A stretch of DNA of 64,000 nucleotides from assembly GCA_000827325.1 (NCBI GenBank), contig KN832888.1, forward strand, positions 534,069 to 598,068, written 5' to 3'. This document shows positions 55,022 through 64,000 of this stretch, piece after piece (the first letter of the stretch is position 1; each line of letters begins with the position of its first letter). The position numbers were made by a program, and so were the translations under genes. Source of the DNA: Oidiodendron maius Zn (taxonomy: Eukaryota > Ascomycota > Leotiomycetes > Myxotrichaceae). The notes under the pieces are model-generated. The model was not told the DNA's origin and searched no databases. It saw only the letters and a program-made list of their open reading frames with translations.

Positions 55022-56283
55022 ATCACGTTGCCAGGCGGCCTCACGACCGTGAACGGGCAGGCTTGATAAGGAGCGGCAACGTCTTTATCTATGAGGAGCA
55101 CTCCTCCGGCATCAAACGCTGGACCGATGGCGTCCCATGGAGCCCGAGCCGGATTCTAGGCAATTTCCTAGTCTATCGTGAGCTCGAGCGACCATTCCCC
55201 CCCGGAGAGAAGAAACGAGCCATGAAGCGTAACAAGAGACCTCCCGGCATCTCCAAGGCGACGGATCCGTACGGCGGACCTGTCAGTGCGATAGGCAATG
55301 CGTATGGCGCCCTTTCAACTTCGGCGGCTTTGGAATCTGGAAGTCCCAGCAGCCCCATGCGAAAGGAGACCGAGCGCTCCCTTATCGGGTCTCTAGTAGA
55401 CTCCTACGGCTTCAAAGAAGGCGGGCTGGTCAAGAAGACCGTCAGCGTCACTATTGGAGGCGTCTCCCACCACCTGGTCTCCTACTACACCATTGCGGAT
55501 GTTATGAACAACAAGTTCATTACTCCGTCCAAGGATCCACGGTTTCAGTACATTACGCCTCGCGCCGATCTCATTACCAAGCAGAATTTCCGCACCCCAA
55601 TTGACGAAATAGAAGCCGTTGACACCAGTGATGATGGAGTGGCCTATAACCCCTCTGTATACGACAAGAGCGGGTTCGACATGATTGTCCACCGGCCCAG
55701 CATGTCCCTTCCAGCACAACCCTCCTTCCTCCACAACCCGAATATGTTCCCAAGCTATGGCATGAACTCAGATGTGGGTATGTATGAAGGATTTGCAGCT
55801 GCGAGCTCAAACCAGGGATACAGCACCGAGTTTGCCCCTGCCCCGCCAGTGTACTCCTCTCCGGTGGCTGAACATCATAGTGCTGGGGGATACGGACGGC
55901 CACGCAATCCCTCGGCGGCGATGAGCAGCTTCACACGTCGCTCCTCTGCCTTAGAACACTTTACCTCTCTGGATTCGAGCAGTTCTGGTCTCCCCCTTGT
56001 CCCCGATGAGCCACGGCACACACACTCTGCTTCATATCCAACCCCAAGCTTCTATGGTGGCCTGAGAGATGCCACTAACATGGCTCGCAGCCATCCGATC
56101 ACCCAGAGGTCTTTACCTACTCTGAGCATCTACACATCCTACGATAGGCCACCTGTGCAGCCGTATACCGATACAGACAGCGCCGAGGGCAAGGAGAATC
56201 CATGGCCCGTAGGCAACGCGAGCTCGGGGCACGGCCACTACACCAGCTCACAGCCTCCGTGGGCGAGCATGGGTGCATCTTAA
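54922..56283 (+). CDS. WOPR-domain transcriptional regulator (Ryp1/Wor1/OsaA type)
   Basis: One exon of 453 aa. The WOPRa half is at residues 8-110: PTFYGHIASTHDGLLLFEACL, NHVARRPHDRERAGLIRSGNVF, GIKRWTDGVPWSPSRILGNF. WOPRb follows at about 150-220: KKTVSVTIGGVSHHLVSYYT, then KFITPSKDPRF. The two halves together bind DNA. Ryp1 (Histoplasma), Wor1 (Candida) and OsaA (Aspergillus) are master switches of cell type, development and virulence traits; the RRPHDRER and RWTDGV..SPSRILGNF signatures place it in this branch rather than Gti1/Pac2. A basic GEKKRAMKRNKRP between the halves is a likely nuclear signal. The rest is a Ser/Pro/Tyr-rich activation-type tail. The start is the first in-frame ATG, preceded directly by TTCTTTCAG, and the frame upstream is open without ATG. 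Confidence 0.93.
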   Translation: MATSPPLTPTFYGHIASTHDGLLLFEACLSGVLNHVARRPHDRERAGLIRSGNVFIYEEHSSGIKRWTDGVPWSPSRILGNFLVYRELERPFPPGEKKRAMKRNKRPPGISKATDPYGGPVSAIGNAYGALSTSAALESGSPSSPMRKETERSLIGSLVDSYGFKEGGLVKKTVSVTIGGVSHHLVSYYTIADVMNNKFITPSKDPRFQYITPRADLITKQNFRTPIDEIEAVDTSDDGVAYNPSVYDKSGFDMIVHRPSMSLPAQPSFLHNPNMFPSYGMNSDVGMYEGFAAASSNQGYSTEFAPAPPVYSSPVAEHHSAGGYGRPRNPSAAMSSFTRRSSALEHFTSLDSSSSGLPLVPDEPRHTHSASYPTPSFYGGLRDATNMARSHPITQRSLPTLSIYTSYDRPPVQPYTDTDSAEGKENPWPVGNASSGHGHYTSSQPPWASMGAS

Positions 56284-57427
56284 CGAGCAAGCTGATATGA
56301 AGCAAAAAATTATATTGTATTAATGGATTTCTTTTAGCGAATATTTCCCTCATGACTTGATGAGGCGTACGATACGGGTCACTGGTGCGCGCTTTCATAT
56401 ATGAATATAGACGGACCTTGGCCGGCGGGTGGGTTTAGGGATACGTCGTGCTGTGATGCGGCACCTGCTCACCCCTTCGCACAGGTTGGTCGAGATCTGC
56501 CTGTGCAGGATTTGGACTTTGGGAGCGTGTGATATTTTGGGCACCAGACCCCTGTATATAATGGCAGTGTGCATTGCTCGTCGTGCATCAAAAGAGATGA
56601 GCCAAGAAACGATTAGAGATGGAAAAGGGCGCCTGTATTACTAATTGCGGTTGCTTTCTTTCGGGCCCGAAATAATACTTGCTGCATTCAAATAGCCGAA
56701 CTGGTATCCGGTGAAGCATTCACTGTCTCCGTGTGCCCCGAATTCTCTTCTCAGCCCGGTGGCTGTCAAATCTGCCTGTAACACGGTGTCATACAGCATC
56801 TCATTCAGCTGCCTGCAGGTGCGCCTCGATACAAGATGAGTACAGGGGACACATAACAGGATCGTAATTTCGGGGAACTGCCTTGTGTACGAAAGTGTGG
56901 TCAATGTATAAGACAGTAGGATTGGGGTGTAGTGGAGCCGCCTTCGTGCATCGGGGATCAAAGGTTGGCTAGGGTTGGCTAACAGACTGACAGTCGCCGT
57001 GAAGCAGCCGGCATCTCAGGGGCTTCTCGCTTGGGCGTGGACTAGCGGGTCGGCTAGCATCTTTCAAGATTCCTGGAACGAGACCTGGCCGCTTATAAAT
57101 ATTGCGGGTTCTATATATAGAGAGGTGGATGGTATAAAGGTTTCGGCGTGGGGAAGACGAAATTATATGGAGCGTATGTTTTGTATTTGACAAAGGACGG
57201 CTTGAGACGGCCAAGACTGTGTGGAGCGATCACGCCGAATTCAATTAACTTGGAGGGGAAAGGCAGCGGATTCGGGAATACTGACGCAGTAGTTGCAGCA
57301 CAGCATTGGCAAGTACTGATAACATTTCCCGAGAGAGAACACAGATTTTAACCAGATCCCTAGAGCATATTCCTTTCCGATCCTTTAAAGCAGGGATTGA
57401 GGCACATCGGAAATAACTCATCTTATC
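56284..57427. other. Intergenic region WOPR gene / VOC gene
   Basis: About 1.14 kb. A 106-codon minus-strand frame at 56641-56961 and small frames at 56969-57351 have no family features or splice pattern. A TATAAATATT motif and ATATATAG lie near 57093-57120. I see no supported gene. Confidence 0.5.
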
Positions 57428-57904
57428 ATGGCGGCGCCCACGTTCCACCCCATCACGGTCAATGATGGCAGCGGCAAGACGCCCTCCGCAAGCACTCACA
57501 TCCGCATCGCTCGTCCTAGCCGGGACCTCGTCGCTGCAGAGAAGTTCTACGTCCAGGGCCTCGGCATGAAGGTGCTTTTCCGCCATACCTACGAGGATGG
57601 TGGCCATGAACACACTATCCTGATGCTAGGATACCCCAAAGGAGCATGGCATCTAGAGCTCGTGTACTCTTCTGGAGACAAGGATTTCCCTGTTGCGGCG
57701 CCGACGGAGGAGGACCTCCTGGTTCTATATCTGGATGGGAAGGTTGATGCTGCTGTGGTGGATGGGTTGGTGGAGAAGGGCGGAAAGAAAGTCACGGCGA
57801 GGAATGCATATTGGGAGGAGTGCGGGGTGACCGTGTCGGATCCTGATGGATACAGGGTCGTGCTTACGGTGAGGGCGTGGGAGAACGAGGAGCTTGCTGA
57901 GTGA
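57428..57904 (+). CDS. Glyoxalase/bleomycin-resistance (VOC) superfamily protein
   Basis: One exon of 158 aa. The paired beta-alpha-beta-beta-beta pattern is visible: THIRIARPSRDLVAAEKFYVQGLGMKVL, GHEHTILMLGYPKGAWHLELV, then in the second half TEEDLLVLYL, ARNAYWEECGVTVSDPDGYRVVLT. Possible metal ligands are His27 in THIRI and Glu78 in HLELV of the first half; the second half keeps DPDGYRV but replaces the usual metal ligands. It resembles bacterial YycE-like VOC proteins of unknown substrate, and neighbours give no hint. It has no signal peptide or membrane segment. A bacterial origin by transfer is possible but cannot be judged here. Confidence 0.85.
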   Translation: MAAPTFHPITVNDGSGKTPSASTHIRIARPSRDLVAAEKFYVQGLGMKVLFRHTYEDGGHEHTILMLGYPKGAWHLELVYSSGDKDFPVAAPTEEDLLVLYLDGKVDAAVVDGLVEKGGKKVTARNAYWEECGVTVSDPDGYRVVLTVRAWENEELAE

Positions 57905-58591
57905 GAGGGAGGATTAGTTACCATGGATGGACAGATACACTATTCCAAGTGATGGTATTTCCTGCACTGCAGAGAGAGTGAACTTTGCGCCCATAGCATA
58001 TGTAGTTGGTAGAGTTAAGCGAAACCCCGCTGTAGATATAGGGGCGAGGGAAAATTACAGCGTGATGTGAGGCTTCGGACGACAACGTCGGAGATGGCAG
58101 CCTCGACGCGTGTCTTCAATGCAGAGCTTCGCTTCATCCAGGAGATACCGGGAGGAGCAAGCAAAGGGGAGAGGCCGAGTCTCATTCAGAGTCACATTGC
58201 CCGAGTGCGTCACAGACGACTGCGGGATGCGAACAGAACGGCATTCCATGGTGGTAAGAACGAGGGTGAGAGGAAAGGGAAAGGGAAAGAGGGAGAGGGA
58301 GAGGGAGAGGGGAAAGAGACCAGAATTGATACCGCAAATAGGGATATGGCAGTGACAGAGACCAACCTGGCGAGGTTCCGTTTGCAGCTGCCGCTTTCCT
58401 AACAGGACAATAGTGGGTGATACTTTAATGATCTATTTTAAGACATTCTGTTAACCCTCCACAGTGATTCCTTACACCTTCCTGTCCACTACAGGCCCTG
58501 TTCTCGTGCTGCCCGGGCCTCTCGTCCTCTTTATAAAATAGCCTCGCATGAGCCATAGAGTCCCAGGCTAGTCACCCCGCAGTCAATCTGG
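57905..58591. other. Intergenic region with purine tract
   Basis: About 690 bases. Two overlapping plus-strand frames (58067-58402) run through a GA-rich simple repeat and look accidental. No supported gene. Confidence 0.5.
58268..58319 (+). repeat. 52-nt uninterrupted purine tract
   Basis: A run of G and A only, built of GGGAAA and GGGAGA units. Such polypurine tracts can mutate by slippage and can adopt triplex DNA. The purine strand is the plus strand. Confidence 0.75.
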
Positions 58592-59210
58592 ATGCCCAAC
58601 GCACCATTGCCGGAACGAGCCAAAGTCGAAAGCTCGATTCTTGGCCTTGAGCTAGTCGACTGGATCAGTAACATGCCCAGCTGCTTCCACGACTCACCAC
58701 TCTACGGCACTTCCCGTTCTCTTCTTTCATTAAAGACACCAGCGCCGATGAGCAAATTTGTGCTCTCCTCGAATTCCTCCGCGACATCACTGACGCCACC
58801 CTCCACAATATTCAATACTGCCATCTTCTCCACAACTTCAAACCACCCTGTACCATCTACCCAATCCATAAAGTCCTGCACTCCGCCGGGCAGATCTACG
58901 CCGCCGCGCTCTTCTGCCCAAGCTACTTCACCTCACCATTCTCCCTGTCCTAGTTACAGATCCTCAGTACCACTCTAGATTCAACGACCAGTGATCCCTT
59001 CTGGCATGAGAACCCAAGAGTGAGGCTATGGGTGCTGCTAGTGGGTGCTGCCGCGGCGGTGGAGAGGACAGAGAGGGGTTATTTCATGATGTACTTGGCT
59101 CGGGTGAGCCTTCTATGGGGGCTGAGAGAATAAGGTAAGTTTTAGGACGTGGCGCTCGATATTTGCCGGGAGAAGAACTACCGATTCTGGGAAGGGACTA
59201 TCATCAGATG
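58592..59210 (+). pseudogene. Decayed gene for a fungal regulator-tail-like protein
   Basis: From about 58673 one frame reads AQLLPRLTTLRHFPFSSF, DEQICALLEFLRDITDATL, HSAGQIYAAALF, then PRVRLWVLLVGAAAAVERTERGYF and YLARVSLLWGLRE. A further piece in a shifted frame, LDICREKNYRFWEG, follows. The order (helical middle, LLWvLviGGiAA-like block, final vCdegg.LWeE-like block) is that of the many short fungal proteins related to the C-terminal part of Zn2Cys6 regulators. One in-frame TAG (58954) separates the middle from the LWVLLVG block, and the ends fall in different frames, so the gene seems broken. An ATG-led frame at 58592-58978 overlaps it in another phase and is not the conserved one. An intron around the TAG cannot be fully excluded. 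Confidence 0.5.
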
Positions 59211-59325
59211 AATCAATCGCGATTATGATGTGAGAGTAATGTTAATATTTTTCAATACTGCATACGATGCTGCACTTCTAGGACCAATCTATACCCGCAG
59301 AACTCCCGAAGTCCAATCATCAATC

Positions 59326-60396
59326 TCAGAACGTCGTGGACGAGGACTGCGTTCCTAGGACCTTGATCTCGAACTCTACCATTTCAGGGAGGTAATCCTC
59401 GATCTTGCGAGCACTAGGCGTCCATCCTAGGGCCGTGATGCGATCTCCTCTGCTACCGCAGTTTCCACCCCACAGCAGAGGCGCCCAGCGATGCACGGCA
59501 ATCGCATCCTCGATGCTTAACTTGTCCACCTCCGCAGTCTTGATCGTGCACTTCTGGTGTGCTATCTTTGCAATGGCGGTCGAGATATCCTTCCACGTGT
59601 GCTCAGCAGACTGGGTGAAGTAATAGCCTTCTTCGCCCCAGGATGACTTCCCGCCACTAGGTTTCAAGGCTTCTTCGGTGAGCACGTTGTACGCCTCAGC
59701 GAGATCCGCAATGTGGATGTTGTCCCAGATGTTGTTGCCCTCTAGCATGGTGAAGGCCTTTCCGCGCTTGAGGATGCCCTCAGCTAGGAAGGGGATCTGG
59801 AGACTGTGGGTCTTGATAGGACCGCGGCCGATGCCGTAGATGGTGACCGGGGAGACATCGGCCGTGGAGACGCTGAATTTCAGCCCGACGGCGGTGACAA
59901 AGGCGTCGATGTCGGCGTGCACGTGAGACGAGTCGAATGAGGTAATGGTATCGAGATCGGTGGTATCGGGGTAGATCTTCGATAACGGGTTACCAAAACC
60001 GTTGCTCACATCGTGCAGGATTCTAGAGCCGGAAACGTGGATGCAGCTTCCTTTTTTGCCCTGTGACATGCCCTCCATAATGGACTGGCCGACTGGGGTG
60101 TGGTCTGCAGAAGCGGTTTCTAGAGAGTCTCTGTTAGTCATGATATTCTGTAGAGGAGTTCAGCACTTACGAAGAACAACATCTGCTCTCTTGCCTTGCT
60201 CAACGAGCACGTCATGAGATTCGAGATCGCCGATGATCGTCTCGGCTGTGGGGAATCTGGCTCTCACGATCTTGGCCTGCTCTTCATTGCGGACCAGAAA
60301 GACCAGATTGTACTCGGGATGTTTCTGAACCAGAAGCACGGCAACCTCGCCGCTAATGTAGCCCGTGACGCCAGTTATGAAGATTGTGGGAGACGT
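59326..60396 (-). CDS. NAD(P)-binding extended short-chain dehydrogenase/epimerase-like protein; start codon appears to be ACG
   Basis: Two exons, 60396-60171 and 60119-59326, giving 339 aa. The Rossmann start is TIFITGVTGYISGEVAVLLVQKHPEYNLVFLVRN, with a glycine-rich GVTGYISG. Next come IGDLESHDVL, ADVVLQTASADH and later TIYGIGRGPI, LEGNNIWDNIHIADLAEAY and GYYFTQSAEHTWKDI. This matches fungal NAD-dependent epimerase/dehydratase or NmrA-like proteins of the atypical extended SDR group. The usual YxxxK active-site pair is not evident. In this family the protein begins about M-x-P-T-I-F; here the codon in that place is ACG (60396-60394) and no in-frame ATG lies upstream, although the frame stays open for more than 90 nt. 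An internal ATG at 60147 would lose the nucleotide site. Non-AUG initiation, an unseen 5' exon or a lost start are all possible. Confidence 0.75.
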
Positions 60397-61205
60397 TTGG
60401 AAGTTGATGTTTGTACTAGAAAGATATTGAATTGGGAGAAGACTGGATTCGGAGTTGTTTCGATTGAGGGGTAATTAAGGTAAGTGATGGTGAACAGAAG
60501 ACATTGAGACGAAAGCAAGAGGTGGAATGAACTTCTATTATATATTTCTCTCCAGGCTAAAGATGCTCCTCTCGAGCCTTCTCATATTTGTAACTTATAT
60601 TTCCAACCATCTACACTATTCCATCACAGCGCTATGACTACGTAGCTTCTTGCCCCAGTGTCAAGACTTACACGTCCCGGAAGAGGAATAGCGGTGGGAA
60701 GGAATGGTAACGTAATTGACGCCAGCGCGCTGAACACTGCATCTACATTCATAATCACATTGCTTGAAGTGGTGAAGACTGGAATTCGCTTAACTAAGTT
60801 AGTCCCCCTGAGAACTCGGCTACGGGCTGCTTATGTAATCCATGTCCTTCCGCTGACCCACGTGCTGTATATCGTCAATGGACGAAGGCGAAAATGAAGT
60901 CAAACAGCTGAAGTAAAAGAATGACTCGCCTCGTGACTGTATGTGAGGCTTGGAATCACATTTTCAATGATATGGAATGAAACGAAGAGTGGTCAGGTGA
61001 CCACTCTTCTTGTCAAGGCTGACTAATTTATCTTGGGCAAATAAAATTCCGCTCTGACCAGATGGAGAAGTATGAGATTTGCGTCTGTTTGGTGTGGACG
61101 TGGGCCGGATCTAAAGGGTCACGATCCTGTGTCCTTAAGTACTGTCTCTCTCGGTAGTCCGTGGGCGTGTTGAACAGCCCTGCCGTGGAGCTCTACCGCT
61201 AGGTG
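60397..61205. other. Divergent promoter region SDR / crd1
   Basis: About 810 bases. A TATATATTTCT motif lies at 60537-60547 on the SDR side (minus-strand AGAAATATATA), about 140 bases before the presumed SDR start. A 79-codon plus frame at 60658-60897 has no family features. Confidence 0.5.
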
Positions 61206-62469
61206 ATGGCGGCGATGGCGGCGATGGCTCGACCTTTGATAATGCGCCCCAGTTTGCGTTGGCTGGAGAGAATCGGCAGACAACAATCTCGGTGTTCAGC
61301 GGCGCGACCAAGATTCCAAACACCAGCTTCATTATGGACCTTGTCCCGGTCAAAACCCCCGAATCAGCTGCTGTCGAGGTAGGATATTCCGTACTGCCTG
61401 GAGCGATACATGTCTTTTGCTGACTAGAATTCAGCAGATGGCCATACACGCCCTCAAACAACCAGGTGATGCTGTATTCGACACCGAAACCTCTTGAAAA
61501 GGCTCAAAGGTATGTGAATCTGCAGGTAAAACTGAAAATGGCCATTTTTTACTTGTCCAACTGTATTTCTAAATCACTTTCAAACCACACGTGACCATAT
61601 CAATCCTCCAGCAACTATTTTACCTTGTATTGCGATTTATAAGACTCAAACTCTAACATATATCCACTAGGAAGTCAGACGCGGAATCCAAGAAGCCTCT
61701 TCTCAATGTTCTGACCCAACTCACACCCCACGAGAATATCTACACCGTCCCAAACCTCCTCACCTTCTCCCGTCTTGTGGCCGCTCCAGTCATCGGCTAT
61801 CTTGTCCTGCATGACTACCATGCCTGGGCCGTCGGACTCTTCGCGTATGCCGGACTTACTGACCTCGTCGATGGATATATCGCCCGGCGATGGAACCAGC
61901 AGACGGTCGTCGGAACCGTGATCGACCCCATGGCCGACAAGATCCTCATGACTATCTTGACCGTGTGCCTTGCTGTCAAAGGCGCACTTCCACGTAGGAC
62001 GCATCCTTTCCCTACTTCTCTCAAACTCTCTCTTACGTTCTACTAGTATGGTTGGCGGGAATCATCCTCGGCCGTGATGTAGGCCTTGCCATTTCGGCCA
62101 TCTACTACCGCTGGATCTCGCTCCCACCCCCGAAGACATTCAGGCGGTACTGGGACTTCTCGTTACCCTCTGCTGAGGTACGGCCTACTACTATCAGCAA
62201 GGTTAACACTGCCCTGCAGCTTGCCTTAATTGGTGCCACTACAGCGATGCCGCTCATTACAATTGATTTAGGCTCGGCGATGACAGCTATGCAGTGGGTC
62301 TTTATTTAATGTAAACAAATTTTTTAACATGCTGACCAGGAACAGGTATTTGGTGGCTACGACGACAGTATGGAGCGGAGCAAGCTATTTGTACTCTAAA
62401 GATGCAGTCAAAATTCTAAACCAAGAAGATGGGAAGAAACTGACGCCGCCAAAGGGTAAGGAGAGATAA
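61206..62469 (+). CDS. crd1: Cardiolipin synthase Crd1 (mitochondrial CDP-alcohol phosphatidyltransferase)
   Basis: Five exons: 61206-61378, 61438-61509, 61671-61993, 62047-62293 and 62340-62469, giving 314 aa. The first ~75 residues form an Arg-rich mitochondrial presequence (MARPLIMRPSLRWLERIGRQ...). Then come TVPNLLTFSRLVAAPVIGYL and the full CDP-alcohol motif D-G-x2-A-R-x8-G-x3-D-x3-D in DGYIARRWNQQTVVGTVIDP, ending MADK. The enzyme joins CDP-diacylglycerol and phosphatidylglycerol in the inner mitochondrial membrane. The start region encodes MAAMAAMARP from a GATGGCGGC triplication, giving three close in-frame ATGs, any of which would leave a working presequence. Intron 2 is 161 nt. Converges on the mto1 gene. 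Confidence 0.93.
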
Positions 62470-62702
62470 AATGTATAACATATTGGTGTAATATTACAAC
62501 TATAACATCCAGCACACGGCTCAGAACAAGGACTGTAAATAAGTTCATTTTTCATACTAGATATCTATGGTTACATTTAAACCTCTTGCTTAGTATACAG
62601 GCATGATAGTACAATGCAGCCATGACTTTCCTGTCGTAAACGCCGCATCCTGTCCCACGGCGCCTTAAAACATTGAAGCAACATACTAGAGAAATAACCT
62701 AA
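62470..62702. other. Convergent 3' region crd1 / mto1
   Basis: About 230 AT-rich bases between converging stop codons. No gene. Confidence 0.6.
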
Positions 62703-64000
62703 CTATTGTCCGGCATACTGCAATTTTCGGGCTTGGATATCTTCGAGAGCTACGGCCTTTGCTGCCGAGCGGTTCTTATCTTGAACGTAGGCCAAGAGTC
62801 TAAGGCATCCCGCTGGTGTCATGCCTTCGATTCGACGAGCCTGCCCGACAGATTCTGGCCTTGTGGCTCCCAATACTGTCTTTTCGTGCATGGAGAGGCC
62901 AAATATCTGATCATATTCTAGATCCAAGGGTAGCCTGAGACTCTCGTCTTTTTCAAAGACTTTTATGTCCGCCTGCTGCTGTTCAACATACGGGGCGTAG
63001 ACTGCTTCAATCCCCACCCTACTCCGAATTTTGGCTGGATATCTCATGATTTCTGGAACTCTAGTACCGACAGTGTCGATGGTGACTCCCGCTAGACGAA
63101 GCACATCATACGCGCTTCTTACCGTTGTATCATTTGCAACCTTAAATCCATCCCTAATCCAGCTTGGTGGAGTGGCAGTGTGATTCAAAAGCGTGGTCTT
63201 GAGTTCATCCATTTGCGTAACCTCATCCATGAAGGCAGACCATCGCTTATCTCCTACTGTGCCAGCTGATCGGCCCTTTGCCGTTAGTCTAAGATCCGCA
63301 TTGTCTGCTCGGGCGCTCATTCGATACTCGCTGCGGGAGGTGAACATCCTATATGGCTCAGAAACTCCCTTCGTAATCAAATCGTCAATCATAATTCCGA
63401 TGTAGCCATCACCTCTAGATAAAATAATTGGTTCTTTGGACTGAGACGCCAGTCCAGCGTTAATCCCAGCAATGATGCCCTGCGCCGCCGCCTCTTCATA
63501 TCCAGTAGTTCCGTTAATCTGCCCAGCCAAATACAATCCGCCTATGGCTTTCGTCTCCAAGGTAGCTTTTAAGCTCCTCGGATCCACATAGTCATACTCG
63601 ACTCCATAACCAGCTTGCAACATGGTCACGTTTTCAAGACCTCTTATAGTCCGCAGAAGCCGCTCCTGAGCGTCAGCAGGAATGGTCATCGAGATACCAT
63701 TGGGATAAATGACGTCGTTATCGAAACCTTCAGGCTCTAACCAGACGATGTGCCTAGGTCGGTCAGAGAACCGAATGACTTTTGACTCCAATGACGGGCA
63801 GTATCGAGGCCCTTTAACAGTTTCTCTAATATGGACAGATTTGTCAAGATTAGCTCTGACGATATCATGAGATGCCCCGTTTGTGTATGTGGCGTAACAT
63901 AGCAATTGCTCCTGTACAGAAACTGTTTCATTAAGATAGCTGAAAGGGCTGGGGGGATCATCGCCCGTATGCGGTTCGAGTATATCGAAATTAATAGAAT
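62703..64000 (-). CDS. mto1: Mitochondrial tRNA uridine-34 modification enzyme Mto1/MnmG, C-terminal part (5' end outside window)
   Basis: One continuous minus-strand frame from the window edge (64000) to a TAG at 62703, about 432 codons. It contains [15 protein letters not shown] with the conserved cysteine, [34 protein letters not shown], the FAD-binding and active-site region of MnmG/GidA, and the C-terminal helical domain [22 protein letters not shown] and [13 protein letters not shown]. The enzyme with Mss1/MnmE adds the carboxymethylaminomethyl group at the wobble uridine of mitochondrial tRNAs. No intron is seen in this part. The N-terminal FAD fold and presequence lie beyond the window. 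The insertion [17 protein letters not shown] near the window edge may be lineage-specific. Confidence 0.93.
   Translation of the reverse strand, partial: SINFDILEPHTGDDPPSPFSYLNETVSVQEQLLCYATYTNGASHDIVRANLDKSVHIRETVKGPRYCPSLESKVIRFSDRPRHIVWLEPEGFDNDVIYPNGISMTIPADAQERLLRTIRGLENVTMLQAGYGVEYDYVDPRSLKATLETKAIGGLYLAGQINGTTGYEEAAAQGIIAGINAGLASQSKEPIILSRGDGYIGIMIDDLITKGVSEPYRMFTSRSEYRMSARADNADLRLTAKGRSAGTVGDKRWSAFMDEVTQMDELKTTLLNHTATPPSWIRDGFKVANDTTVRSAYDVLRLAGVTIDTVGTRVPEIMRYPAKIRSRVGIEAVYAPYVEQQQADIKVFEKDESLRLPLDLEYDQIFGLSMHEKTVLGATRPESVGQARRIEGMTPAGCLRLLAYVQDKNRSAAKAVALEDIQARKLQYAGQ

Noticed and set aside
60147-60147. Internal ATG (MTNRDSLETAS) as start of the SDR
   Set aside because: It lies within the 51-nt intron and would delete the whole nucleotide-binding segment, which is well conserved in exon 1.
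61135-61461. 108-codon minus-strand frame
   Set aside because: Antisense to the Arg-rich presequence exon of crd1.
1-64000. tRNA, rRNA, CRISPR or secondary-metabolite cluster
   Set aside because: No cloverleaf with A and B boxes, no rRNA sequence, no spaced direct repeats and no polyketide, peptide-synthetase or terpene gene were seen by eye; a covariance-model scan would be needed to exclude small RNAs.

Overview
The window is nuclear DNA of a filamentous ascomycete (Pezizomycotina). Genes carry many short introns, mostly 45-65 nt with GTAAGT-like donors and CTAAC/CTGAC-like branch sites. Both strands are used evenly, and the predicted proteins look like those of Eurotiomycetes (Aspergillus/Penicillium/Onygenales), including a WOPR regulator of the Ryp1/OsaA type and an eS1 of aspergillus type. 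The genus cannot be fixed from the sequence alone. I see no rRNA, tRNA or CRISPR array.

Layout. 0-1.15 kb: 3' part of the Bur1/CDK9-type kinase gene. 1.9-2.3 kb: a Zn2Cys6 N-terminus joined to a scrap of hAT transposase. 3.1-4.8 kb: ZUFSP/Mug105-type ubiquitin protease. 5.3-6.9 kb: cytosolic seryl-tRNA synthetase. 7.3-8.1 kb: Rheb GTPase rhbA. 8.8-11.5 kb: cohesin release factor Wapl. 12.5-15.2 kb: URC1-type GTP cyclohydrolase II with 18 exons. 15.8-16.3 kb: small unknown gene. 17.0-18.1 kb: ribosomal protein eS1. 18.4-19.1 kb: Rab18-like GTPase. 19.3-20.4 kb: mitochondrial alpha/beta hydrolase. 21.2-24.2 kb: DYRK kinase yakA. 25.5-29.1 kb: Rad26/CSB. 29.5-32.8 kb: exportin Cse1. 33.5-38.4 kb: tuberin Tsc2. 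39.3-41.9 kb: serine-rich membrane protein. 43.1-44.2 kb: CaaX protease Rce1. 44.6-46.4 kb: MBOAT lysophospholipid acyltransferase Ale1. 46.8-48.6 kb: SM protein Vps45. 49.2-52.3 kb: Tdp1. 54.9-56.3 kb: WOPR regulator Ryp1/OsaA behind a 2.6 kb gene-free stretch. 57.4-57.9 kb: VOC/glyoxalase protein. 58.6-59.2 kb: decayed regulator-tail gene. 59.3-60.4 kb: SDR that appears to lack an ATG start. 61.2-62.5 kb: cardiolipin synthase Crd1. 62.7 kb to the edge: mitochondrial tRNA-modification enzyme Mto1, 5' end outside.

Functional links. Rheb (rhbA), its GTPase-activating protein (tsc2) and the protease that would trim the Rheb CaaX tail (rce1) lie within 37 kb; YakA is another growth/nutrient-signalling kinase. 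Three genes concern DNA or chromatin (wapl, rad26, tdp1). Several pairs share divergent promoters: wapl/urc1, yakA/rad26, cse1/tsc2, serine-rich protein/rce1, ale1/vps45 and SDR/crd1.

The least ordinary observations are the Zn2Cys6-hAT chimera, the missing start codon of the SDR, the 9-nt microexon and high intron density of urc1, a GC-AG intron in bur1, a stop-free 63-nt intron in rce1, a cluster of GTTCG donors in rce1/ale1, a 411-nt tdp1 intron holding a perfect hairpin, and a perfect inverted E-box pair upstream of the seryl-tRNA synthetase gene. No undescribed multi-gene system could be demonstrated.
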